Source: Chloroflexota bacterium (lineage in GTDB: Bacteria > Chloroflexota > Anaerolineae > 4572-78 > J111). From it: 40,697 nt of DNA. Every line of letters starts with the position of its first letter. Position 1 is the stretch's first letter. This document shows positions 22,188 through 28,904 of this stretch, piece after piece. Location: assembly GCA_016860845.1 (NCBI GenBank), contig BOKF01000072.1:1-40697 (forward strand). The letters run 5' to 3'. A program made the position numbers and the translations under genes. Under the pieces are notes generated by a model, which was not told where the DNA came from, made no database searches, and saw only the letters and a list, made by a program, of their open reading frames with translations.

Positions 22188-23531
22188 ATGAAACGAGTCC
22201 TCATTCTAGGCGCCGGGCTGGTAACCGGCCCCATGGTCCATTATCTGTTAGACAAAGGCTATCACGTCACCGTGGCCAGCCGGACGGTGGCCAAAGCCCA
22301 GGCTTTGATCGGCGACCATCCCAACGCCGAAGCCATCGCTTACGATATCGAAAGTGACCCTGGCGGCGCGACCCTGATGAAGCTGGTTGGCCAGGCCGAT
22401 CTGGCAGTCAGCATGCTGCCCTATATTCACCATCCCGCCGTCGCTAAAGCCTGCATTGCCCAGGGCAAACATATGGTCACAACCTCCTACGTCAGCTCGG
22501 CCATGCGCGAACTGGATGCAGCAGCTAAGGAAGCCGGGATTGTCATCCTTAACGAGGTCGGGGTTGACCCGGGCATTGACCACATGTCGGCTATGCAGAT
22601 TATCCACAAGGTTCAGCAGGCCGGCGGGCACGTAGATGGCTTTATGTCCTACTGCGGCGGCCTGCCTGCGCCGGAAGCCAACGATAACCCCTTTGGCTAC
22701 AAATTCTCGTGGAGTCCGCGCGGCGTGCTGCTGGCGGCGCGCAATGCCGCCCACTACCTGCGCGACGGCCAGGAGGTGAATATACCCGGCCAGCACCTCT
22801 TTACCCACTACTGGCTGCTCGACGTGGAGGGATTGGGCCGGTTTGAAGCCTACCCCAACCGCGACTCGCTGCCGTATCGCGAAGCCTATGGTATCGGCGA
22901 TGCGGCCACGATGTACCGGGGCACGCTGCGCAACCAGGGCTGGTGCGACGTGCTGTACAAAATCGCCGCGCTGGGCTTTCTGGATGACCGGCCGTACGAT
23001 GTCACCGGCAAGACCTACGCCCACTTCATGCGCGGTCTGCTGCCGCCCGAAATAACCCAAACCAGCAACGTCAAAGCCGACGTGGCCGCTCACCTCGGCG
23101 TCGAGCGGGACAGCGCCGTCATCAAAAATCTCGACTGGCTGGGCCTGTTTGACGACAGGCCGATTGAAGCGCCGGGCGGCAAGATCTCGCCCCTGGATTT
23201 GCTGACCCGGGTCATGCTGGAGCGCATGGGCTACGCCGAGGGTGAGCGCGATTTGATTATCCTGGTCCATCACTTCGACGCCAGCTATCCCGGCGGCAAA
23301 AAGGAGAAGATCGCTTCGACCCTGATCGCTTTTGGCGAGCCGGGCGGCGACACGGCCATGGCCCGCACCGTCAGCCTGCCGGCGGCCATCGGCGTGGATT
23401 TGATCCTCAGCGGCCAGGTTTCTGCTACCGGCATCCAGACCCCGGTCACGCCGATGTGGTACGAGCCGATTTTGGCCGGGTTGAAGGAGCTGGGCATCGA
23501 GTGTGTGGAGAGGGTGGTAGAGGCGGCGTAG
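22188..23531 (+). CDS. Saccharopine dehydrogenase (saccharopine reductase-like)
   Basis: 447 residues from ATG 22188; AAAAGGAGG is eight bases upstream. An earlier in-frame ATG (22098) would translate the heptad repeats and is unlikely. VLILGAGLVTGPMVHYL is the Rossmann NAD(P) motif, followed by SMLPYIHHPAVAKACIAQGK, NEVGVDPGIDHMSAMQII and SYCGGLPAPEANDNPFGYKF, strong marks of this family. It should convert saccharopine to glutamate and 2-aminoadipate semialdehyde with NAD. Together with the upstream gene it forms a separate-gene version of eukaryotic bifunctional AASS. Confidence 0.88.
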   Translation: MKRVLILGAGLVTGPMVHYLLDKGYHVTVASRTVAKAQALIGDHPNAEAIAYDIESDPGGATLMKLVGQADLAVSMLPYIHHPAVAKACIAQGKHMVTTSYVSSAMRELDAAAKEAGIVILNEVGVDPGIDHMSAMQIIHKVQQAGGHVDGFMSYCGGLPAPEANDNPFGYKFSWSPRGVLLAARNAAHYLRDGQEVNIPGQHLFTHYWLLDVEGLGRFEAYPNRDSLPYREAYGIGDAATMYRGTLRNQGWCDVLYKIAALGFLDDRPYDVTGKTYAHFMRGLLPPEITQTSNVKADVAAHLGVERDSAVIKNLDWLGLFDDRPIEAPGGKISPLDLLTRVMLERMGYAEGERDLIILVHHFDASYPGGKKEKIASTLIAFGEPGGDTAMARTVSLPAAIGVDLILSGQVSATGIQTPVTPMWYEPILAGLKELGIECVERVVEAA

Positions 23532-23618
23532 TTTGTGGTTAGTAAGAGAGTCCAGAAATTGTCAGGTTGCGAGAGACGGCACTTTCAAAGCTCTAAAGTG
23601 TTTTATCATAGTTGTGTG

Positions 23619-24266
23619 ATGGGAAATTACCATATGATGGAAAACGACTCCCCAGAATATTGGCATCTATTTTGGCAACTCTACGCCGAGTCGTTTATTC
23701 ATCCGTTAAAGTCTAACGCACTTTTGGGAAAGTTTATTGCAAATCCCGATGTCACAGGATCATACGCTGAAGCATGGATACGCTCTATGGTAAGAAATAT
23801 GCTGCCACAGTTCCGCATTTCAACTGGTGCTGTTATTCGTGCTTCAGACCAAACGAGGAATTTGAAGTCGATCCCCCAATGTGACCTAATCATCTGGGAC
23901 CCTTCCGAATTGCCAGCAATCTTCGAGCAAGGTGACTTTGCTCTTGTTCCAACCCATTCAGTTCAGGCAATAATTGAAGTAAAGCGAAGTTGCTCCAACA
24001 TTAATGAGTTGACTAAACAATTAGAAAGCCGCAGAAAGCTTTTGCGCGCAAAGTGTCGCCGAAACCTCCTTGGAATTGTAATCGAGCATCCGAAATCTTT
24101 GTTTGATGGTGAAACCAGACCGGATTGGTTGAAGAATGAAAAATGGAGGAAGGGATGCGCAATGGTCTGTTTACTATCCAATAATGAAACACCAAATGTT
24201 GATGATATTATGGCCTTCATCTACTTCCTGGCACAGATTGCCGGTCATGATGAGAAAGTATCTTAA
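23619..24266 (+). CDS. DUF6602-type protein (possible PD-(D/E)XK nuclease fold)
   Basis: 215 residues from ATG 23619; an ATG at 23634 or 23637 is possible. HPLKSNALLGKFI, a helix, LPQFRISTGAVI, QCDLIIWD and then VPTHSVQAIIEVKRS show the order of DUF6602, where D...E-x-K resembles the core of restriction-like nucleases. The acidic residues D and E with K are at about 95 and 125-127. It is notably AT-rich compared with the surrounding genes, has no obvious ribosome-binding site, and lies beside HigBA, so it was probably acquired. A defence role is possible but only inferred. Confidence 0.65.
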   Translation: MGNYHMMENDSPEYWHLFWQLYAESFIHPLKSNALLGKFIANPDVTGSYAEAWIRSMVRNMLPQFRISTGAVIRASDQTRNLKSIPQCDLIIWDPSELPAIFEQGDFALVPTHSVQAIIEVKRSCSNINELTKQLESRRKLLRAKCRRNLLGIVIEHPKSLFDGETRPDWLKNEKWRKGCAMVCLLSNNETPNVDDIMAFIYFLAQIAGHDEKVS

Positions 24267-24419
24267 GTCTGTAGGTGGGTCGAGGTGACGAGGCCTAACA
24301 CCCCGTGAGGTGACAATTATTCAAATCATCTTTGCCGGGTTGAGCTGGTTATTCGGCAAAAGTACCCGTTGTTATACAGCCAACCTAAAATCCGTCAGAT
24401 TTAAACCGGGTTTTATCTT

Positions 24420-24448
24420 TTGGCGTTTAACGAACGCCGTTATACAAT
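24420..24448 (+). promoter_or_regulatory. higBA promoter with operator palindrome
   Basis: TTGGCG (24420-24425), a 17-base spacer and TACAAT (24443-24448) form a promoter. The palindrome GGCGTTTAACGAACGCC (24422-24438) lies between the boxes, as expected for repression by HigA. The ATG of higB begins only six bases after the -10 box, so the mRNA is probably leaderless. Confidence 0.6.
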
Positions 24449-24454
24449 TTATCT

Positions 24455-24736
24455 ATGATCCGCTCGTTCAAGGCCAAAGAGATTGAGAAAATCTTCAACC
24501 GGCAACACTACTCCAAACTCCCCCAAGATATTCAACAGGTTGCTTTACGAAAATTGCGAATGATCAACCGGGCGATGATCCTCCAAGATTTGCAAGTGCC
24601 GCCGGCTAATCGTTTGGAGAAATTGAGCGGCGACCGGGCCGGTCAGTACAGTATTCGGATTAATGACCAGTGGCGGATCTGTTTTGAATGGCAAGATGGC
24701 GACGCATATAACGTCGAGCTTGCCGATTATCATTAA
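24455..24736 (+). CDS. higB: HigB-type toxin (RelE superfamily mRNA interferase)
   Basis: 93 residues. MIRSFKAKEIEKIF, LRMINRAMILQDLQVPPANR, LEKLSGDRAGQYSIRINDQW and RICFEW match HigB toxins, which cut mRNA on the ribosome. The conserved arginine and the tryptophan pair near the C-terminus are present. The antitoxin gene follows 11 bases downstream, in the reversed toxin-first order typical of higBA. It may stabilise the small AT-rich islet. Confidence 0.9.
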   Translation: MIRSFKAKEIEKIFNRQHYSKLPQDIQQVALRKLRMINRAMILQDLQVPPANRLEKLSGDRAGQYSIRINDQWRICFEWQDGDAYNVELADYH

Positions 24737-24747
24737 GGGGAATAGGG

Positions 24748-25056
24748 ATGAGTGAAGAAAAGTTGAAGCCGGTCCATCCGGGCGAAGTATTGTTAGAAGA
24801 ATTATTAAAGCCAATGGGGCTAAGTCAAAATCACCTGGCTTTGAGAATAGGTGTACCGGCCCGCCGGATCAATGAAATCGTGCTGGGTAAACGGGGCATC
24901 ACGGCTGACACCGCCCTGCGCCTGGGACGCTATTTTGGGATGTCGCCTCAGTTTTGGCTGGGATTGCAAATGGATTATGATCTGGACGTGACGGCGGATA
25001 AGTTAGCCGAACGGTTGGAGCAAGAGGTGCGTCCCTATCAACTAAAAGCTGCTTGA
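24748..25056 (+). CDS. higA: HigA-type antitoxin (XRE-family)
   Basis: 102 residues. PVHPGEVLLEELLKPMGLSQ and LALRIGVPARRINEIVLGKR form the helix-turn-helix of HigA antitoxins; TALRLGRYFGMSPQFWLGLQ completes the family pattern. It should bind HigB and repress the promoter at 24420-24448, whose palindrome fits. Complete, normal length. AAGGGGAATAGGG precedes the ATG. Confidence 0.92.
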   Translation: MSEEKLKPVHPGEVLLEELLKPMGLSQNHLALRIGVPARRINEIVLGKRGITADTALRLGRYFGMSPQFWLGLQMDYDLDVTADKLAERLEQEVRPYQLKAA

Positions 25057-25101
25057 GAAGCATTTCTAGTCGGCCTATTTTCTCTGAATATAAAGTTGCT
25101 A

Positions 25102-25863
25102 ATGATGACCGATCTCCTCACCCTCGACAAAGTCAGCAAAAGTTTTGAAAGCCTGCTCGCCGTCAACGACGTTTCGTTAAGCGTCCAGCCGGGCCAGATT
25201 GCCGGCTTGATCGGGCCGAACGGCAGCGGCAAGTCCACCCTGCTCAACCTGATTTCGGGAGTCCTGCCGCTGGACAGCGGTCACATCACCTTTGACGGGC
25301 ACGACATCACCCGCCGCTCCGCCGACGAGATTTTTCAACGGGGCCTGGTGCGCAGCTTTCAAGACCCGTCGCTCTTTTTTCGCATGACCGTCCTCGACAA
25401 CGCTCTCCTGCCGGTCAAACGCCAGGCGGGGGAGAGTCCGGCCCACGCCCCCCTGCACCGACGCTGGACACCCCAGGAAAGCAGCCTGGCCGCCACCGCC
25501 GGGAAAACGCTCGACGAGCTACAGTTGGGCCAGCACTACAAGGTCCGGGCCTCGGACCTGTCCGGCGGGCAGATGAAGCTGCTGGAGTTGGGCCGCAGCC
25601 TGATGGGCGAGCCGAAGCTCTTGCTGCTCGACGAGCCGACCGCCGGGGTGGCCCCCAAGCTGGCCTATACCATCTTTGAGGAAATCGAGCGCCTGCGCCA
25701 AAGCCTGGGCCTGACCTTTGTCATCATCGAGCACCGCCTGGAAATCCTGTTTGACTTTGTGGACACCGTGTTTGTCATGCATGCCGGCAGCCTCCTCGCC
25801 CACGGCACCCCCGCCGAAATTTCGGCCAACGCCCGGGTGCGGGAGATTTATTTTGGAGATTGA
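25102..25863 (+). CDS. livG: Branched-chain amino acid-type ABC transporter ATP-binding protein LivG
   Basis: 253 residues from ATG 25102 (a second ATG at 25105). Walker A is GPNGSGKST (about 36-44), signature LSGGQMKLLELGRSLM, Walker B LLLLDEPTAGV, and the family-specific FQDPSLFFRMTVLDN after the Q-loop. LivG works with LivF, two permeases and a periplasmic binding protein to take up branched-chain amino acids or other amides and acids. None of the other subunits is in this window, so the pair may serve permeases elsewhere or be a partial set. Confidence 0.85.
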   Translation: MMTDLLTLDKVSKSFESLLAVNDVSLSVQPGQIAGLIGPNGSGKSTLLNLISGVLPLDSGHITFDGHDITRRSADEIFQRGLVRSFQDPSLFFRMTVLDNALLPVKRQAGESPAHAPLHRRWTPQESSLAATAGKTLDELQLGQHYKVRASDLSGGQMKLLELGRSLMGEPKLLLLDEPTAGVAPKLAYTIFEEIERLRQSLGLTFVIIEHRLEILFDFVDTVFVMHAGSLLAHGTPAEISANARVREIYFGD

Positions 25864-25945
25864 CCGCAGATGGCAGACCGCCGACCGCCGTCAAAGTAAT
25901 GAAACCTGTCCATCGGGGTGGTCAGCAGTCGGTGGTCGGTGGTCG
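25864..25945. repeat. Heptad-repeat inverted element between livG and livF
   Basis: AGACCGCCGACCGCCGTC on the left is mirrored by GTCGGTGGTCGGTGGTC on the right, with the heptad GTCGGTG repeated. It fills the whole gap between the two genes. Confidence 0.6.
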
Positions 25946-25957
25946 AGGGGGTAACAC

Positions 25958-26728
25958 TTGAGTCTGCTCACAATTAACCAACTGACCGCCGGCTACGGCA
26001 AATTGGAGGTCCTGCACGGCATCAGCCTGGCGGTTGAGCCGGGGCAGTTTGTCGCCATCCTGGGGCCGAATGGCAGCGGCAAAAGCACGCTGGTCAAATC
26101 GGTGTTTGGATTGACCCGCATTTTTGGCGGCTCGATTGCCGTCGAGAGTACGCCCCTGGTCGGGCTGCCGACGGAGAAAATCGGCGGGCAGGGCCTGGCT
26201 TACATCCCGCAGCGGGAAAATGTATTCACCAGCATGACCATCCGTGATAACCTGCTGCTGGCCGTGCGTAAATTGGGCCAGGCCGCCGCTACCCGGTCTC
26301 TGGACGAGGTATACCAGTTGTTTCCTATCCTCGAACAGCGGCAGGCCCAGCGAGCGGGCCGGCTCAGCGGCGGCGAGCGCCAGATGTTGGCCATTGCCCT
26401 GGGCTGGCTCTCCCGTCCCCGGCTCATGCTGCTCGACGAACCCAGCGCCGGGCTGTCGCCCCTGTTTGTCAAAGAGATTTTCCGGGTGCTGCGCCACCTC
26501 TGCGACGGCGGCCTGACCCTGGTCGTCGTCGAGCAAAACGCCCGCAGTGTCCTGCGCTGGTGCGACTATGCCTACGTGCTGCGCGAGGGCCAGGTGGCCT
26601 TTCAAGGCACGTCTGCCGATATTTTGGCCGACGAGGAGACGGTCAAAGGTTATCTCGGGGTTGGTCGAGTCAATACCGCAGAGGCGCAGAAGGATGCGAG
26701 TTGGCCCCGAGCTGAAGCTCAGGGCTGA
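25958..26728 (+). CDS. livF: Branched-chain amino acid-type ABC transporter ATP-binding protein LivF
   Basis: 256 residues, TTG start 25958 after GAGGGGG. Walker A GPNGSGKST, IPQRENVFTSMTIRDNLLLA, signature LSGGERQMLAIALGWLSRPR, Walker B LMLLDEPSAGL and VVVEQNARSVL define LivF. The C-terminus beyond about residue 236 is not typical: codons run into a small hairpin repeat (26709-26720), so this tail is probably added by repeat insertion. Confidence 0.87.
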   Translation: MSLLTINQLTAGYGKLEVLHGISLAVEPGQFVAILGPNGSGKSTLVKSVFGLTRIFGGSIAVESTPLVGLPTEKIGGQGLAYIPQRENVFTSMTIRDNLLLAVRKLGQAAATRSLDEVYQLFPILEQRQAQRAGRLSGGERQMLAIALGWLSRPRLMLLDEPSAGLSPLFVKEIFRVLRHLCDGGLTLVVVEQNARSVLRWCDYAYVLREGQVAFQGTSADILADEETVKGYLGVGRVNTAEAQKDASWPRAEAQG

Positions 26729-26835
26729 CAGCTAAAGGATGCTGAAGCATCCTAAAGACAGAAGAACAAATAGGCCCGGAGTTGGAGTCGGCTTGAGCCG
26801 ACTTGAGCTATCAGCCTGAGATTGAAATCTCAGGC
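26709..26835. repeat. Array of four small hairpins
   Basis: Palindromes with a central TGAA, TTGA or TTGAAA turn: GAGCTGAAGCTC (26709-26720), AGGATGCTGAAGCATCCT (26736-26753), AGTCGGCTTGAGCCGACT (26786-26803) and one of 22 bases (26814-26835, CCTGAGATT arms). Stem sequences differ but the turn and spacing are alike. The first lies inside the livF 3' end. Confidence 0.7.
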
Positions 26836-26885
26836 CCAGGGATTCCTCACCATCTCTGTGATAAAATTAAAGGGGGAGATATAAA

Positions 26886-27902
26886 TTGGTGCATCATTCG
26901 CTCAGTATCGCCTTCCAAACCGACAAGCCGATTTCCGCTTACGGCCCCCTGGCGGCAGCGGCAGAGACGTACGGCTTTGATGGAGTCAGCGTTTACAACG
27001 ATATGCTCTACCAACCGGCCTGGCTGCCTCTGCTGGAGATGGCCCGGCACACGCGCCGGGTGCGGCTGGGGCCGGCAGCCGTCAATCCTTTCACCTGCCA
27101 CCCGCTGAACATTGCCGGGAACATTGCCCTGATTGACGAAGCCTCGCAGGGAAGGGCTTACCTGGGGCTGGCTCGCGGCAGTTGGCTAGATTTTGTGGGG
27201 CTTGAACCGGCCCGCCCGGTGACGGCGCTGCGTGAAGCGTTTGCGTGCATTCGCCATTTGCTGAGCGGCTCCACCGAGGCTTACCCCGGCCAAATCTTTC
27301 CCCTGGCCGGCGGCGAGTCGCTGCGCTGGCCGGTCTACCGGCCTGACATCCCTTTTTTGTTAGGTACCTGGGGAGCGAAAACGATCCATGCCTGCACGCC
27401 CCATTACAGTGAGATCAAGATTGGCGGGACAGCCAACCCCGGCGTGATCCCCCAAATTCAACAGGCGGTGGCCGAGGCTGCCCGAGGAGCGGGCCGTGAT
27501 CCCGCCGGGGTTGGAATTGTCGTCGGGGCGGTGACGGTGGTAGATCAAGATGGGACGGCGGCTCGCCGACTGGCCCGGCGTGAGGCGGCGCTTTATCTGT
27601 CGGTGATTGCCCAATTGGATCACAGTCTGGGCATCGAGCCGGAATTACTGAGCCGCATCAACGAAGCGTCGGCTCGTTTTGATTACGACCAGGTGGGAGC
27701 CTGTATTTCGGATGCGCTGCTGCGCCGGCTGGCGTTTGCCGGGACGCCGGATGAAGTAGCAGCCCAGGCCGTCGAACTGTTTGCAGCCGGCGCGGAGCGG
27801 GTCGAATTTGGCACGCCGCACGGGCTGACCAAAGAGGAAGGCCTGCGCCTGCTCGGCGAGCGGGTGCTGCCGGCGCTGCGTGAGTATACCGGCAAAAGTT
27901 AG
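26886..27902 (+). CDS. Second luciferase-like (LLM class) flavin-dependent oxidoreductase
   Basis: 338 residues; starts with TTG 26886 or GTG 26889 after GGGGGAG. ETYGFDGVSVYNDMLYQ, LGPAAVNPFTCHPLNIAGN and YLGLARGSWLDFVGLEP resemble F420-dependent methylene-tetrahydromethanopterin reductase-like enzymes. LGTWGAKTIHACTPH and a C-terminal VEFGTPHGLTKEEGLRLLGE follow. It differs from the gene at 16812-17810 in loops and is not a recent duplicate. Position after livGF might suggest a linked substrate, but this is speculation. A strong terminator follows. Confidence 0.8.
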   Translation: MVHHSLSIAFQTDKPISAYGPLAAAAETYGFDGVSVYNDMLYQPAWLPLLEMARHTRRVRLGPAAVNPFTCHPLNIAGNIALIDEASQGRAYLGLARGSWLDFVGLEPARPVTALREAFACIRHLLSGSTEAYPGQIFPLAGGESLRWPVYRPDIPFLLGTWGAKTIHACTPHYSEIKIGGTANPGVIPQIQQAVAEAARGAGRDPAGVGIVVGAVTVVDQDGTAARRLARREAALYLSVIAQLDHSLGIEPELLSRINEASARFDYDQVGACISDALLRRLAFAGTPDEVAAQAVELFAAGAERVEFGTPHGLTKEEGLRLLGERVLPALREYTGKS

Positions 27903-27974
27903 AATCGCAGGTTTGACTCCGCTCTGGAGCCTGGGTATACTCTCGACCGGTATTGTTAGTTCCTACGCAGGCAT

Positions 27975-28012
27975 GCCGTTCGGACTAGTAAGTCCGGGCG
28001 GCTTTTGTTTTT
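27975..28012 (+). terminator. Rho-independent terminator
   Basis: GCCGTTCGGACT (27975-27986) pairs with AGTCCGGGCGGC (27991-28002), two G-U pairs, a four-base loop, then TTTTGTTTTT. It ends the oxidoreductase transcript. Confidence 0.85.
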
Positions 28013-28072
28013 GGGACCTTGTCGCGTTTGAACTGATCGTAAATAAATATATGAAAAGAAAGAGAATAACCA

Positions 28073-28555
28073 ATGACAGATACAATGCTTAAAGTCGCCG
28101 ATGGGATGGTGGTCAGTTTGGATTACACCTTGCGCCTCGACGATGGGCAGGTGATTGACAGCTCAAACGGCCGGGAAGCCCTGCAGTTTCTCCAGGGGCA
28201 GGGTCAAATTATTCCGGGTCTCGAGCAGGCGCTCTATGGCATGGAGGTTGGTGAGGAAAAAGAGGTGGAAGTAGCCCCGGGGGATGGCTACGGCGAAACC
28301 GACCCGGATGCCTATCAAATGGTGCCTCACGACCTCTTTCCCGCCGATATGGAACTGAGCGAGGGCATGGGCCTGCGCATGCGCGATGAGTCCGGGCAGC
28401 CGCTGGAGGCGTATGTCGCCAATGTTAGCCCGGACGGCGTGCTGCTTGATTTCAACCACCCGCTGGCCGGTGAAACCTTGTATTTCCACGTGAAAATTGC
28501 CGATTTGAGGCCTGGGACTAGCGAAGAACTGGATCACGGCCACGTGCATAATTAA
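28073..28555 (+). CDS. slyD: FKBP-type prolyl isomerase, SlyD-like
   Basis: 160 residues. VSLDYTLRLDDGQVIDSS, FLQGQGQIIPGLEQALYGM and VAPGDGYGETDPDAYQMVP are the FKBP core of SlyD, with an IF (chaperone) insert around 75-125 and VLLDFNHPLAGETLYFHVKI closing the fold. It speeds prolyl isomerisation and helps folding. The C-terminal DHGHVHN is a short reduced form of the His-rich metal-binding tail of SlyD. Cytoplasmic, no signal peptide. Terminator directly after. Confidence 0.92.
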   Translation: MTDTMLKVADGMVVSLDYTLRLDDGQVIDSSNGREALQFLQGQGQIIPGLEQALYGMEVGEEKEVEVAPGDGYGETDPDAYQMVPHDLFPADMELSEGMGLRMRDESGQPLEAYVANVSPDGVLLDFNHPLAGETLYFHVKIADLRPGTSEELDHGHVHN

Positions 28556-28581
28556 AAAATTACCCCTATTCTGGAAATAAA

Positions 28582-28619
28582 AGAGGAGTCCCGATGAAGA
28601 GTCTGGGCTCCTCTTTTTG
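28582..28619 (+). terminator. Rho-independent terminator after slyD
   Basis: AGAGGAG plus CCC pair with GGG plus CTCCTCT (28605-28614) with one bulged base, followed by TTTTT. The remaining gap to 28904 holds the palindromic repeat and a promoter. Confidence 0.8.
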
Positions 28620-28652
28620 TTGGCGCTTGGGATGGAAATCTTATCTAACTCG

Positions 28653-28786
28653 AGTTGCCACCTACAGGCGGAAAATCATCCTGAGTGCGCGTAAGCGCGT
28701 ATCGAAGGGTGATTTTTCGCCGCAGACACCCTTCGATACGCCTTTTCAAGGCTACTCAGGATGCTTGCGGTGAAAGGTAGCAACTT
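28653..28786. repeat. REP-like palindromic repeat
   Basis: CGTATCGAAGGGTG (28699-28712) pairs perfectly with CACCCTTCGATACG (28727-28740). CATCCTGAGT pairs with ACTCAGGATG further out, and a GTTGCCACCT/AGGTAGCAAC arm lies outside. The same core, CATCCTGAGTAG with TATCGAAGGGT, recurs at 40407-40530. It is a widely dispersed bacterial repeat type. Confidence 0.75.
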
Positions 28787-28840
28787 GGGTCATCTAATAG
28801 ATAAAGTCGTCCTGACAGTGGCTCAAAGCATCTCAGCGCA

Positions 28841-28869
28841 TTGACGATAACCGCCAACAGTGTTACCAT
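28841..28869 (+). promoter_or_regulatory. Probable promoter of the cyclase gene
   Basis: TTGACG (28841-28846), 17-base spacer, TACCAT (28864-28869). The GTG start is 35 bases after the -10 box. Confidence 0.5.
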
Positions 28870-28904
28870 ACGGTTTATTTCCAGCCGTTGGAAAGCGTTG
28901 AACT

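Noticed and set aside
22248..23273. Long minus-strand open frame inside saccharopine dehydrogenase
   Set aside because: It is an antisense shadow of GC-rich codons; the plus-strand frame has full family motifs.
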